Positions 12,299-24,621 of a stretch of 64,000 bases of DNA are shown in pieces. This stretch comes from Spisula solida (Eukaryota; Mollusca; Bivalvia; Venerida; Mactridae): the NCBI GenBank assembly GCA_947247005.1, contig OX365962.1:4747201-4811200 (forward strand), read 5' to 3'. The translations under genes were made by a program, and so were the position numbers. The notes beneath the pieces are model-generated. The model saw nothing but the letters and a program-made list of their open reading frames with translations. It was not told the origin of the DNA and made no database searches. Position 1 is the stretch's first letter, and each line of letters opens with the position of its first letter.

Positions 12299-13156
12299 TC
12301 TATATCATTGCAAACTTCCTGTGTGGTTGGCCTATAAATCTCGTTCATATTTGTAATATGTCGTCTTATATCTCCGCATATGAAAATAAGAAATAATGCG
12401 GGACTTAGATTGGCAAGAAAACAACTGTTAAATTATACTTACTATAGAAGATTCGAGGACCAAGAAAATTTATTTCGACATTCAAAATGACTAATGTCGA
12501 ATATCCAGCCACTACGAGACCATACATTGGACACGTAAAATGGATATGTGTTAATAACTTGTATATATTCGTTGTAAATTTTCCTGTCAATAAAATCTGG
12601 CCGTCTGCTAACACTAGCTTTCGTCAAATACAATCAGATAAATTATTATGACACCGACTAGACACTGAATAGATTTGCAGTATAAATTGTCTATATATCG
12701 TGCTTAATAGATGTGGTTATGTCAAGCACAGACTCGGCACTGATTATTCTATTGTATAGTGTTGCGTATTATATCTACACTGTTCAAAAATGAAAAAAAT
12801 TCTGATACTGCTGAAACGCAATACCACTTTAAAATACGACGATGTCGAAGCAGCATTGTCAGAAAGACATTTATATATCGCTTGCTTGGAATTAGAAGGC
12901 GTTTCTTACGACCTCTTAAGACCCATGCATATTTGAAATCTGCATCTCAAGGCGCTTCTAATGAGCTTATTTTCATGAAAATCGGAAGTGGTCATGTTGA
13001 CCAAACCAAAGTTTAAACAGCTTGTTTTTTCATAAGTAAAGAGAAGTTTTCAGACAGTTTTTTTCTTGTTTTCTCGAATATCGATTTTGTATTTACGACC
13101 TTCTCATTCTAAGCCAGCGATATAATAACCTTTCTTTTGTATTTCCTCGTTCACTA
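12299..13156. other. No gene recognised
   Basis: AT-rich, with short frames only (12,405-12,633 minus, 12,759-13,016 plus) that lack any recognisable motif. It lies between two repeat blocks. Confidence 0.4.
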
Positions 13157-13606
13157 AATTTATTTATTATTTGCATTCAATGGATTATGGAGATTTTTCA
13201 GTGAAATTAACAGTGAAAATAACAGTGAAATTACCACTTTGTTATTTTCACTGTTTTAGAAGCTGGTTCCAGTATCGTTCAGAAAAAGAAACGTAACGTC
13301 AACGGCGCCGGGCTTTAAAATATGCGTTACGTCATCATGACGTCATAATTATCACGTCGTGGCGTTCTAATTTCGACGTGATTTTTCCAATTAAGCCAAT
13401 TACGGCATATATTTAAGAGGAATTGAGGCATATAATAAACAGAAAATTTGTTGATTTTTGGTGTAAGATCAATTTTATTTCACTCGTGATCACAGAAAAT
13501 TACATTTTAACTCGTGGCTACGCCACTCGTGAAAATATTGATTTTCTGTGATCACTCGGTGAAATAAAATTCGATCTTACACCCAAATCAACAAATATCC
13601 TCTATA
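13157..13606 (-). mobile_element. Hairpin-headed element, copy A1
   Basis: On the minus strand it starts with tatagaggatatttgttgat, enters a hairpin of about 150 bp (roughly 13,450-13,606) whose apex is CGAGTGG-C-GTA-GCCACGAG (13,511-13,529 on the complement), then a core containing TGACGTCA (13,338-13,345), accgg/cgccg motifs and a self-complementary run tcactgttattttcactg. The same hairpin and core occur inverted at about 39,824-40,230 (copy A2), proving a dispersed element. Homology between copies ends at about 13,157. A complementary far-end repeat, seen in related elements, was not found. A 17-bp minisatellite starts within about 15 bp of the hairpin's outer side. Confidence 0.7.
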
Positions 13607-13618
13607 TAATGTATACAT

Positions 13619-14345
13619 CTGCAGGGTTATACCATTCACATGTTTATATTATTCACAGGGTTGTACAATTCATATGGTTATATCATTCACAGGGTTATAT
13701 CATTCACAGTGTTATATCATTCACAGGGTTATATCATTCACAGTGTTATATCATTCACAGTGTTATATCATTCACAGGGTTATATCATTCACAGTGTTAT
13801 ATCATTCACATGGTTATATCATTCACAGGGTTATATCATTCACAGTGTTATATCATTCACAGTGTTATACCATTCACAGAACTATATCATTCACAGGGTT
13901 ATATCATTCACAGGGTTATATCATTCACAGTGTTATATCATTCACAGGGTTATACCATTCACAGGGTTATATCATTCACAGGGTTATACAATTCACAGGG
14001 TTATATCATTCACAGGGTTATATCATTCACAGGGTTATATCATTCACAGGGTTATATCATTCACAGTGTTATACCATTCACAGGGTTATATCATTCACAG
14101 GGTTATATCATTCACAGGGTTATATCATTCACAGGGTTATATCATTCACAGTGTTATATCATTCACAGTGTTATATCATTCACATGGTTATACCATTCAC
14201 AGGGTTATACCATTCACAGGGTTATACCATTCACAGGGTTATATCATTCACAGTGTAATACCATTCACAGGGTTATATCATTCACAGGGTTATATCATTC
14301 ACAGGGTTATACCATTCACAGGGTTATACCATTCACAGGGTTATG
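13619..14345. repeat. Minisatellite, 17-bp unit, about 42 copies
   Basis: The unit is ggttatatcattcacag, with tgttat, tataccatt and catgg variants. Because 17 is not a multiple of three, all three plus frames stay open as YIIHRVISFTGLYHSQ-like repeats; these long frames are an artefact, not a protein. Confidence 0.95.
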
Positions 14346-15840
14346 CATTTCGTGCTCAGCTTTTTCTGTTGAGCGCTGCCTCAATTCACGACTTTTTCAT
14401 TATGCTTTTTCCATTGTGTTGATAGTTTTCAAGAAATGGCCTACAAACCCGCCTATAAGGCGACATGGCGTATACCCAATGTGTCCATAGTAAGGTGCGT
14501 CTTATAATCAAGATCGTCTAACAGGCGGTTATATATGTAGTACTCTGTTTTAAAACCTCGCTATCGTTGTAGAACTTGAAGTCTACCTTGTGTTCTAGCT
14601 CCTATAATGTAACTTTCACTCATTCATTTTAGACCCAACATACTCTGTTTTGACCCTATCCCTTCAATGAAGTTTGTTTCAAAAGAATTTAAATTGAAGA
14701 TATTTGAGACGCTTGATATATATTATTTTGATAAATTGCTTGTCATATTATGTGTTGTAATCTCGTGGGCATTAGGGCCTACGTGTAACTTGTAAATAAA
14801 CTTGTTATTTGACAACACTGTCCATTTTCCTCCACATGTGCTGAAGTTTCTGCTTCCTTGTGGAAGGGAGGTACAGGAAAGTCCTGGTAAAAAAGGTCCT
14901 GTACATAACATTACTACTAGATGTGTTAAAGAATATCGATAACAATTGTCAAACATCAAGTTTCCACACACTTTTAATATCAATATTTCTATTATCTGCG
15001 ACGTCACAGTGACTTCAAAGAAATTTTAAACTATCTGTTCAATGTCTAAAACAAGGTCAGATGATTTAGTTTAAATCCAACAACACTTAATTAACGGCAC
15101 TGTTGTATGGCATACTCTTTTGATATAAGAAACAATAATTCAGGAGACTCAAAAAGGTTTCCCTCACAGAACGCGTCATACGTCATACCTAAGAAATAAA
15201 AATGGTGTCAGTAATTCCCTTGCTAGACACCTAGGTACAAATGAGAAATGTGCTGTGGTCCCTCATCTCTCAAACCCTTTCTGGCGGTGGATACTATCAG
15301 AAATGAGGTATCGACAGTGATTAATCTAAGTGATAAGAATTTGTTTCAAAAATGAACTAAAGCAAATATGTATTGAATTACATGAATCATTTATATTAGC
15401 TGGTGTAGAAAATACCAAGAAAGTCAGCAGAGAAGGGCTAACGTCATAGTTTTCATATTGGTAGTTCACTTTAACTAGTCTGACAAAATGTCAATGAAAT
15501 ATAATATTTTATTCAGTGATACAGACAGCGGGGGTGTTTCCGCTGCACCTTAATAGACGAGGACATCCGGATGAAGACGTGCCGCAAGTCAAATATTGAT
15601 AAATTATTCAAAGTATCACCCGTCTCAAATGTTTGTTTTTATTGACTCCATAACGACCCCTTCCAAAAATAGCCCCAAATTAATGCGCCGTTTTTTAGAT
15701 TATGTTTTTGCTACCTTGTTCGCACATCGACGGTATAGGTTTTTTAAACTCGGGTAGCTTAACGGGGAGATTTACTGTACAAACTCTATGATTAAAGTAC
15801 ATAAATATGCATAACCTAAAACTACACCTATAGCGGCATA
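14346..15840. other. No gene recognised
   Basis: Mixed AT-rich sequence with only one frame above 90 codons (14,723-15,007 minus), which has no motif I know. Confidence 0.4.
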
Positions 15841-16425
15841 CTTACGAAATAATGAATAGTAGCTGCGCTTTGTTGCGTAATAAAACATAGGCATGTGTTT
15901 GAATGCGTAGTAATTAAATCACGAGTGCGTAGACGTAACACGAGTGATTTAATGTACGCATTCAAACGAGTGCCTAGTATATTTTATAACAAATTCTAAC
16001 ATAGCACGTGAGATTTGCCTTCTTTGCGTATATTGAGCTTACCATATTTTATTACCGCGATAAAATATAGCTGATTGATGACGTCACGTTTGACGTCATA
16101 TACTATGACAAATGACGTAACGGTGACGGTAACGTTCCTAGGAAAGAAAGTAGTTTGACGTCAACCTGTCTTGTTGTGCTATAAATGGCAAAGTATAGGC
16201 GGTGTTAGAATCGAAATAACAAAAAGGAAGCTGTCCTTATTGTGTTATAAAATATAGGCACTCGTTTGAATGCGTACATTAAATCACTCGTGCTACGCAC
16301 TCGTGATTGAATTACTACGCATCCAAACACGTGCCTATATCTTATTACGCAACAAAGCACAGCTACTATTCATTATTTCTTAAACAAAGCACAGCTTGCA
16401 ATTTATTATTTCGATTCTAACATCG
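15841..16425. mobile_element. Element with two inverted hairpins flanking an ACGT-rich core
   Basis: The hairpin at about 15,846-15,998 (gaatagtagctgcgctttgt..., apex around 15,922-15,944) reappears inverted at about 16,199-16,425 (apex 16,287-16,303, complement CGAGTGC-GTA-GCACGAG). They enclose about 200 bp holding TGACGTCA at 16,079-16,086 and 16,091-16,098. The repeat attctaaca (15,997) / tgttagaat (16,204) lies just inside. The right hairpin is extended by ggcggtgttagaatcgaaat and its near complement at 16,405-16,425. This may be a foldback element or two head-to-head copies of a one-hairpin element. The left apex carries a 6-base insertion. Confidence 0.7.
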
Positions 16426-16497
16426 CCAATGATCTTTTTATATTAATTCATGTGTGATTAAAGGTGCAGATCCGTTTTATGGTCTGCTTTCCGATAT

Positions 16498-17889
16498 TCG
16501 TTCGCTCTGTGAACGTGACATTACCTCGCTCTGTGAACGTGACATTACCTCGCTCTGTGAACGTGGCATTACCTCGCTCTGCTAACGTGACATTACCTCG
16601 CTCTGTCACCGTGACATTACCTCGCTCTGTCAACGTGACATTACCTCGCTCTGTCAACGAGACATTACCTCGCTCTACTAACGTGGCATTACATCGCTCT
16701 GTTAACGTGGCATTACCTCGCTCTGTCACCGTGACATTACCTCGCTCTGTCAACGTGACATTACCTCGCTCTGTCACAATGTCATTACCTCGCTCTGTCA
16801 ACGGGACATTACCTCGCTCTGTGAACGTGACATTACCTAGCTCTGCTAACATGACATTACCTCGCTCTGTGAACGTGACATTACCTCGCTCTGTGAACGT
16901 GACATTACCTCGCTCTGTGAACGTGACATTACCTCGCTCTGTGAACGTGACATTACCTCGCTCTGTGAACGTGACATTACCTCGCTCTGCTAACGTGACA
17001 TTACCTCGTTCTGTCACCGTGACATTACCTCGCTCTGTGAACGTGACATTACCTCGCTCTGTCACCGTGACATTACCTCGCTCTGTCAACGTGACATTAC
17101 CTAGCTCTGTCACCGTGACATTACTTCGCTCTGTCAACGTGACATTACCTCGCTCTGTCAACGGGACATTACCTAGCTCTGTCAACGGGACATTACCTCG
17201 CTCTGTCAACGAGACATTACCTCGCTCAGTCAACGGGACATTACCTCGCTCTGTCAACGAGACATTACCTCGCTCTGTCAACGTGACATTACCTCGCTCT
17301 GTCAACGAGACATTACCTCGCTCTGTCAACGGGACATTACCTAGCTCTGTCAATGGGACATTACCTCGCTCTGTCAACGGGACATTACCTAGCTCTGTCA
17401 ACGGGACATTACCTCGCTCTGTCAACGAGACATTACCTCGCTCAGTCAACGGGACATTACCTCGCTCTGTGAACGTGACATTACCTCGCTCTGTCACCGT
17501 GACATTACCTCGCTCTGTCAACGTGACATTACCTAGCTCTGTCAACGTGACATTACCTCGCTCTGTCAACGGGACATTACCTAGCTCTGTCAACGGGACA
17601 TTACCTCGCTCTGTCAACGAGACATTACCTCGCTCAGTCAACGGGACATTACCTCGCTCTGTCAACGAGACATTACCTCGCTCTGTCAACGTGACATTAC
17701 CTCGCTCTGTCAACGAGACATTACCTCGCTCTGTCAACGGGACATTACCTAGCTCTGTCAACGGGACATTACCTCGCTCTGTCAACGGGACATTACCTAG
17801 CTCTGTCAACGGGACATTACCTCGCTCTGTCAACGAGACATTACCTCGCTCAGTCAACGGGACATTACCTCGCTCTGTCAACGTGACAT
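16498..17889. repeat. Minisatellite, 24-bp unit, about 58 copies, with 408-bp higher-order repeats
   Basis: The unit is ctcgctctgtcaacgtgaca + ttac. Variants (gtgaac/gtcacc/gtcaac; gtgaca/gggaca/gagaca; cctcg/cctag; rare ctcagt) recur in blocks: the rare ctcagt variants at 17,225 and 17,633 are 408 bp (17 units) apart within matching neighbourhoods. As 24 is divisible by three and the unit lacks stops, frames of about 480 codons are open on both strands; neither begins with an in-place ATG at its stated start (GTG and TTG). I see no reason to call a protein. Confidence 0.95.
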
Positions 17890-17954
17890 AAGGCCTACCC
17901 AACTCTTCTAGATCTTCAAGTCGCTACAGGTTTGTTATTTACGGTGACCCGTTA

Positions 17955-18290
17955 ATATCATCGATATAAAGAGGTAAGACGAAATAACGAAATCGCAAAA
18001 GTACGATGAGGAAAACATGAAACAATGATATAACGATGGAGAAAAGTCTATATTATGATAGTGAAAACACAATAGTGCGATGATGAAAACACGAAACAAC
18101 GAAAGTACGACAGTGTAAAGTCGACATTATTTCGTGTTTTTACGATCGCACTATCGTTTCTTCGCCATCGTACTATCGTTGTTTCGTACTATCGACGCTA
18201 TTTCCGATCGTATTATCGAGTTTTCACTATCGTACAATCGACTTTCAGTACTATACCTTAATATCGACTTTTCATCGTCGTAATATGTAC
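17955..18290. repeat. Degenerate foldback of 'acgaaacaacgatagtacgat'-type words
   Basis: The left half carries words such as acgaaacaacgaaagtacga and gaaaacacaatagtgcgatg; the right half carries their complements, tcgtactatcgttgtttcgt and cgatcgcactatcgtttc. It behaves as a low-complexity inverted repeat centred near 18,120. The minus frame 18,151-18,414 overlaps it and is not a convincing gene. Confidence 0.6.
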
Positions 18291-20309
18291 TATATATATG
18301 CAGCGATGTCACTAACGACACATCGTGGTTATATCTTCTATTACACTCGACACCGTATTTGACCACAACACATCGACCGTTTGGCCCTCTAGGGTGGCAT
18401 TCAACAGATATCATGCAACTGGATGAAAAGGGGCATTTTGGTATTTTTGATCAGAGAAACTAAGCAGTGGTCCAGACGGGGATCGGGCCCAGGACTTCTC
18501 AACCAAAGGTGCTATTTAGTCATGCGCTTTGTATCAAAATATTTTATTTTATAGTCCATTTTTCGATGTATGTCCTAGCTTGATTTTCAATTTTGTGTTT
18601 TCCTCAGAACACATGCATTGATATATTGCACCAACACTATTAAATGAAGTTACGACGTTTTCTCGCTTGGTCGAAACTCGCTCTTCCAGTTGACGAACAG
18701 ATACGACATGTCATCAAAAGACGCGGGACTGTTTGAAATGTGGATTGCGAGAAAATATTGCGTATGGATTGAGCTAAGAATTGGTAACATTAGACAAAGC
18801 TCATGTTCTGTGCAAAAAGATTGACACTTATTTTGTGTGCCTTATTCAGACAAGACTTATTATTGACATTTCCGAGTCTGATCTCAACAGAATGTTAAAA
18901 GTAGTCGCGATTACATGACTATTAAAATCCAATTACAGTAATGATAGGTTTTTATCTATAATACTCGCCACATCCTCATCGTTTAACCTTTCCTTGTATA
19001 GCGTGAACACATTAACTTACCTCGACATTTAAGCAAACATAGACTGAGGAATATTATCAATTTCCGCGAGAAGTAGTTTCTCGCCGGTCATTTAGATCAC
19101 AGTTTACTGTATTATTTATAATGATACTTTTTTATATAAAATTTATGTCATCTTAGCAAGGTTCATAACACGGGAAAATTGACAAGTCAGTCACTGGCGT
19201 GCATTTGGTTTTACTAAACAATTCATTAAGGTGGTGGGGTGAGAACAAAAGTGGGAGGGGTATGGTAAACAATAATTCAGATGTTTTGAGAAAATAAAAG
19301 GGCTCAAGCAGATAGACTTGCATTGTATGTATACTATCACTGTAACATAACACCAACAACTCGTTAAAAAGGACCATCCTTTTAAAATAGTTTGTTTCAA
19401 AGAATGAATGTGCATTTCAGTACTCGTTCCTAAACACATAAATTGGCAAATGTCATGAGCCAAAACTCATATCATGCTTACATTATAACTCCAGGGAACA
19501 AACTCTTGTTTAGTTTTTGATGGAAAAGTGTATACTTTAAAAGATATTCTAGAAACATTGCCATATTTCTACTTTCGGTTTGCAAGGTCATTAAAGTTTT
19601 GCATGATGCCGGTTCATAAATATGTTTTATAATTATTTCTTTGTAAGAGTTTCTTCCTTATACTATTGACTATGTCGCCAACAACAAACTTTGACTTTTA
19701 ATGTTACGTTGACTTAGTTTGCGAACGAGCAAGATTAGGAATGAAAGTGCTGTCATGCTTCAATAAATTCAATGTACTGATATTTATTTTGTGTTTAACT
19801 TCAAGGGTAAATATAGTGCTACATAATACTATGCTTACTGTACCCAACACATTTAAATTTTAAGAATAAAATGCTTTTGAAAAAAACATGCTCAATCTCA
19901 CTACAAATGATCCTCTAATACCTTAATACTGGTGTCAGTCTAAATATACACTCAAGGACTTTACAAACGCCTCACCTAATTCAAAATCCAATATCGTGTT
20001 TATGTTATTGCAATATTATTTTCTGGGCATCCTGCAAGCGCACTCGCCCTAAACAAAACTATGGGATTTTATTTATGAAGATATCGAAAGCCAATTCTTG
20101 TTTTTGATACCATGACAATCTGACCACTTTAGTACAAATTTTATATACATAACACATTTCATCAATGATACAGTTACTTGTGATTAAGATTAGTGTGTTT
20201 TGTACACCTCGCATATAATCGTTTTAAACGTCGCTTGTGAAAACAAATGTCGAGATAACATTTTCGACAAGAAATCAAATTATATAATGAATGTGTATTT
20301 TAGAGAAAA
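18291..20309. other. No gene; one dispersed repeat fragment
   Basis: Bases about 19,960-20,000 match, inverted, the right flank of the element at 8371-8567. Short minus-strand frames at 19,153-19,463 show no motif. The segment 18,475-18,520 has a weakly tRNA-like look but does not fold convincingly. Confidence 0.4.
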
Positions 20310-22970
20310 AATGTCATGCCAAACACAACTCCTCATGCTTAAGATGATATCCTTCAGTCAGTAAACCTGAGTAGTAAAGGCGACCTTATACTCCTTGACT
20401 TCTCAAAGCCTTTGATATGGTCAACCACGAAACATTACGATACAAACTTCATTATTACGGAATCAGAGGTGATGCTCTTAGATGGATCAAAGGCTTTATA
20501 GATAACAGATCACAGTCAGTAGTAGTCAATGGCTCCACATCCAGCACTATACCAGTCTCCTCAGGTGTTCCCCAGGGTTCGGTCATAGGACCTCTCTTAT
20601 TTCTCATCTACATAAATGATCTTCCTGAGCCTGTTCAATCTTCCAAAGTGCGTCTCTTTGCTGATGATACAGCTATCTATCTTGCTCTTTCTGTTGCCTC
20701 TCACTCCAGCCTACTCCAACAAGACTTAAACCGGCTCCAACAATGGAAAACAAAGTGGGAAATGCAATTCAATCCATAAAAATGCCAAGTCATCCAAATC
20801 ACCAAACGAAAAACAGTCATTCCAAAACAATACACATTACATAACACAATCTTAGAATCAGTAACATCAGCAAAATACCTTGAATTACAATATCAAATGA
20901 TCTAACATGGAACACATACATAAACAACATAACAAAGAAAGCAAATCAAACACTAGGAATTCTCAAAAGAAATATAAAATTACACTCAGAAAATCTAAAT
21001 CAACAGCTTACAAAACACTTGTTAGACCCCAACTTGAGTACAGCTCCACTGTCTGGTTCCCACATACAGCTTCCCTTATTGAACAACTTGAGTACAGCTC
21101 CACTGTCTGGTTCCCACATACAGCTTCCCTTATTGAACAACTTGAGTACAGCTTCACTGTCTGGTTCCCACATACAGCTTCCCTTATTGAACAACTTGAG
21201 TACAGCTCCACTATCTGGTTCCCACATACAGCTTCCCTTATTGAACAACTTGAGTACAGCTTCACTGTCTGGTTCCCACATACAGCTTCCCTTATTGAAC
21301 AACTTGAGTACAGCTTCACTGTCTGGTTCCCACATACAGCTTCCCTTATTGAACAACTTGAGTACAGCTCCACTATCTGGTTCCCACATACAGCTTCCCT
21401 TATCGAACAACTTGAGTACAGCTCCACTGTCTGGTTCCCACATACAGCTTCCCTTATCGAACAACTTGAGTACAGCTTCACTGTCTGGTTCCCACACACA
21501 GCTTCCCTTATTGAACAACTTGAGTACAGCTTCACTGTCTGGTTCCCACATACAGCTTCCCTTATTGAACAACTTGAGTACAGCTTCACTGTCTGGTTCC
21601 CACATACAGCTTCACTTATTGAACAACTTGAGTACAGCTTCACTGTCTGGTTCCCACATACAGCTTCCCTTATTGAACAACTTGAGTACAGCTCCACTGT
21701 CTGGTTCCCACATACAGCTTCACTTATTGAACAACTTGAGTACAGCTTCACTGTCTGGTTCCCACATACAGCTTCCCTTATTGAACAACTTGAGTACAGC
21801 TTCACTGTCTGGTTCCCACATACAGCTTCCCTTATTGAACAACTTGAGTACAGCTCCACTATCTGGTTCCCACATACAGCTTCCCTTATCGAACAACTTG
21901 AGTACAGCTCCACTGTCTGGTTCCCACATACAGCTTCCCTTATTGAACAACTTGAGTACAGCTTCACTGTCTGGTTCCCACACACAGCTTACCTTATTGA
22001 ACAACTTGATTACAGCTTCACTGTCTGGTTCCCACATACAGCTTCCCTTATTGAACAACTTGAGTACAGCTCCACTGTCTGGTTCCCACATACAGCTTCA
22101 CTTATTGAACAACTTGAGTACAGCTTCACTGTCTGGTTCCCACATACAGCTTCCCTTATTGAACAACTTGAGTACAGCTTCACTGTCTGGTTCCCACATA
22201 CAGCTTCCCTTATTGAACAACTTGAGTACAGCTCCACTATCTGGTTCCCACATACAGCTTCCCTTATCGAACAACTTGAGTACAGCTCCACTGTCTGGTT
22301 CCCACATACAGCTTCCCTTATTGAACAACTTGAGTACAGCTTCACTGTCTGGTTCCCACACACAGCTTACCTTATTGAACAACTTGAGTACAGCTTCACT
22401 GTCTGGTTCCCACATACAGTTTACCTTATTGAACAACTTGTGGCCATACAGCGTAGTGCTGCTCGTTGGACCAAGCGAGACTACAGTCGTACGTCTAGTG
22501 TCACTGACATGCTGACTATTCTACATTGGAGACGCATTGACCTACGACGTATCGACCAACGACTGACTATGCTACACAACATTTTGCATGACCGGGTTGC
22601 TATTCCACGTCCAAACTGTTTCATCCTCAGCATCGTCTACACGCACATCACACTCTCAGACATTTCAACAAATACACACAAAAACAGACTATTATAAATT
22701 CTCCTTCTTCCCTAGAACAATAATACACTGGAACTCGCTACTCCCTGATAATCATTGACCTCCCCATACGCGAGTTCAGTACAGCTGTTAGTTGTATTGA
22801 ACATGCCTCTCCTTAAATAATACCTGCTCTGTTTTAATAAATTTTTACTTTTTTAGCCTTTCTTTTTTTCTTTTGATACTTTTAATTTCTGATCCTTCTT
22901 AACAGTCTTTGTCAGTTTGACGCGTGTCAAGCCTAAGTCCCCACCAGGGGTTTGGCTATCAGGAAGATAC
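20310..22970 (+). pseudogene. Decayed non-LTR retrotransposon (CR1/Jockey-like), reverse transcriptase to 3' UTR ('LINE-1' here)
   Basis: The copy starts inside the reverse transcriptase (DDILQSVN...LLDFSK at about 20,343-20,410), so it is 5'-truncated. A one-base loss near 20,408 breaks the frame. Bases 20,417-20,776 encode HETLRYKLHYYGIRGDALRW, the RT motif GVPQGSVIGPLLFLIYINDL and FADD (20,657-20,668), then a stop at 20,777-20,779. Homology continues (KCQVIQITKRK..., NDLTWNTYINNITKKANQ) through frameshifts near 20,890 and 20,998 into YKTLVRPQLEYSSTVW. There the ORF is swollen by 26 tandem 54-bp units (21,033-22,436), after which normal sequence resumes (AIQRSAARWTKRDYSRTSSV, LTMLHNI) to a stop at 22,697. 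FFPRTIIHWNSL follows near 22,710. The 3' UTR runs to about 22,970. Not functional. The clade is judged by motif style only. Confidence 0.85.
21033..22436 (+). repeat. 26 tandem copies of a 54-bp unit inside the LINE ORF
   Basis: Counting from cttgagtacagc at 21,033 to gaacaa at 22,436 gives exactly 26 x 54 = 1404 bp. Each unit encodes LEYSSTVWFPHTASLIEQ or close variants (SFTV, SSTI, TAYL, LDYS). Units 13-19 (21,681-22,058) and 20-26 (22,059-22,436) form a 378-bp higher-order duplication: both have the pattern V, F, F, I, V, FY, F-type and both begin with the ttcactta variant. The unit is a normal single-copy segment of this LINE's RT C-terminal region, so this is internal amplification. All frames stay open because the unit lacks stops; minus-strand frames are shadows. 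Confidence 0.97.
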
Positions 22971-22974
22971 TAGA

Positions 22975-24621
22975 ATATACATGTAGATAGATAGATGATA
23001 CATGTAGATAGATGATACATGTAGATAGATAGATGATACGTGTAGATAGATGATACATGTAGATAGATAGATGATACATGTAGATAGATAGATAGATGAT
23101 ACATGTAGATAGATAGATGATACATGTAGATAGATAGATGATACATGTAGATAGATAGATGATACATGTAGATAGATAGAAGATACGTGTAGATAGATGA
23201 TACATGTAGATAGATAGAAGATACATGTAGATAGATGATACATGTAGATAGATAGAAGATACATGTAGATAGATAGATGATACGTGTAGATAGATGATAC
23301 ATGTAGATAGATAGATGATACGTGTAGATAGATGATACATGTAGATAGATAGATGATACATGTAGATAGATAGATAGATGATACATGTAGATAGATAGAT
23401 GATACATGTAGATAGATAGATGATACATGTAGATAGATAGATAGATGATACATGTAGATAGATAGATGATACATGTAGATAGATAGATAGATGATACATG
23501 TAGATAGATAGATGATACGTGTAGATAGATGATACATGTAGATAGATAGAAGATACATGTAGATAGATAGATGATACGTGTAGATAGATGATACATGTAG
23601 ATAGATAGATGATACATGTAGATAGATAGATAGATGATACATGTAGATAGATAGATGATACATGTAGATAGATAGATAGATGATACATGTAGATAGATAG
23701 ATGATACGTGTAGATAGATGATACATGTAGATAGATAGAAGATACATGTAGATAGATAGATGATACGTGTAGATAGATGATACATGTAGATAGATAGAAG
23801 ACACATGTAGATAGATGATACATGTAGATAGATAGATGATACATGTAGATAGATAGATGATACGTGTAGATAGATGATACATGTAGATAGATAGAAGATA
23901 CATGTAGATAGATGATACATGTAGATAGATAGAAGATACATGTAGATAGATAGATGATACGTGTAGATAGATGATACATGTAGATAGATAGATGATACGT
24001 GTAGATAGATGATACATGTAGATATATAGATGATATATGTAGATAGATAGATAGATGATACATGTAGATAGATAGATGATACATGTAGATAGATAGATGA
24101 TACATGTAGATAGATAGATGATACATGTAGATAGATAGATGATACGTGTAGATAGATGATACATGTAGATAGATAGATGATAGATGTAGATAGATGATAC
24201 ATGTAGATAGATAGATGATACATGTAGATAGATAGATGATACGTGTAGATAGATGATACATGTAGGTAGATAGAAGATACATGTAGATAGATGATACATG
24301 TAGATAGATAGAAGATACATGTAGATAGATAGATGATACGTGTAGATAGATGATACATGTAGATAGATAGATGATACGTGTAGATAGATGATACATGTAG
24401 ATAGATAGATGATACATGTAGATAGATAGATAGATGATACATGTAGATAGATAGATGATACATGTAGATAGATAGATGATACATGTAGATAGATAGATGA
24501 TACATGTAGATAGATAGATGATACATGTAGATAGATAGATAGATGATACATGTAGATAGATAGATGATACATGTAGATAGATAGATGATACATGTAGATA
24601 GATAGATGATACATGTAGATT
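22975..24621. repeat. GATA-rich minisatellite, 17/21/25-bp units, about 80 copies
   Basis: The core is gatacatgtagatagatag with one to three GATA steps and cgtgtag, gaagatac and rare gatatatag variants. It begins within a few bases of the LINE 3' end (aggaagatactagaatatac then atgtagatagatag). The LINE tail and the array share the word gaagatac, so the array may have grown from the LINE's 3' tail. Three minus frames of about 500 codons (YHLSIYM-like) are read-through. Confidence 0.95.

Noticed and set aside
13609..14490. Three long plus-strand frames rich in His, Ser and Tyr
   Set aside because: A 17-bp repeat cycles through all three frames; the frames are copies of each other shifted by one unit.
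16464..17902. Two overlapping frames of about 480 codons on opposite strands
   Set aside because: Both are read-through of a 24-bp tandem repeat with no stop in any unit; start codons are GTG and TTG, and no flanking coding context exists.
18475..18520. tRNA gene
   Set aside because: A T-arm-like stretch is present but no consistent acceptor, D or anticodon stems could be drawn.
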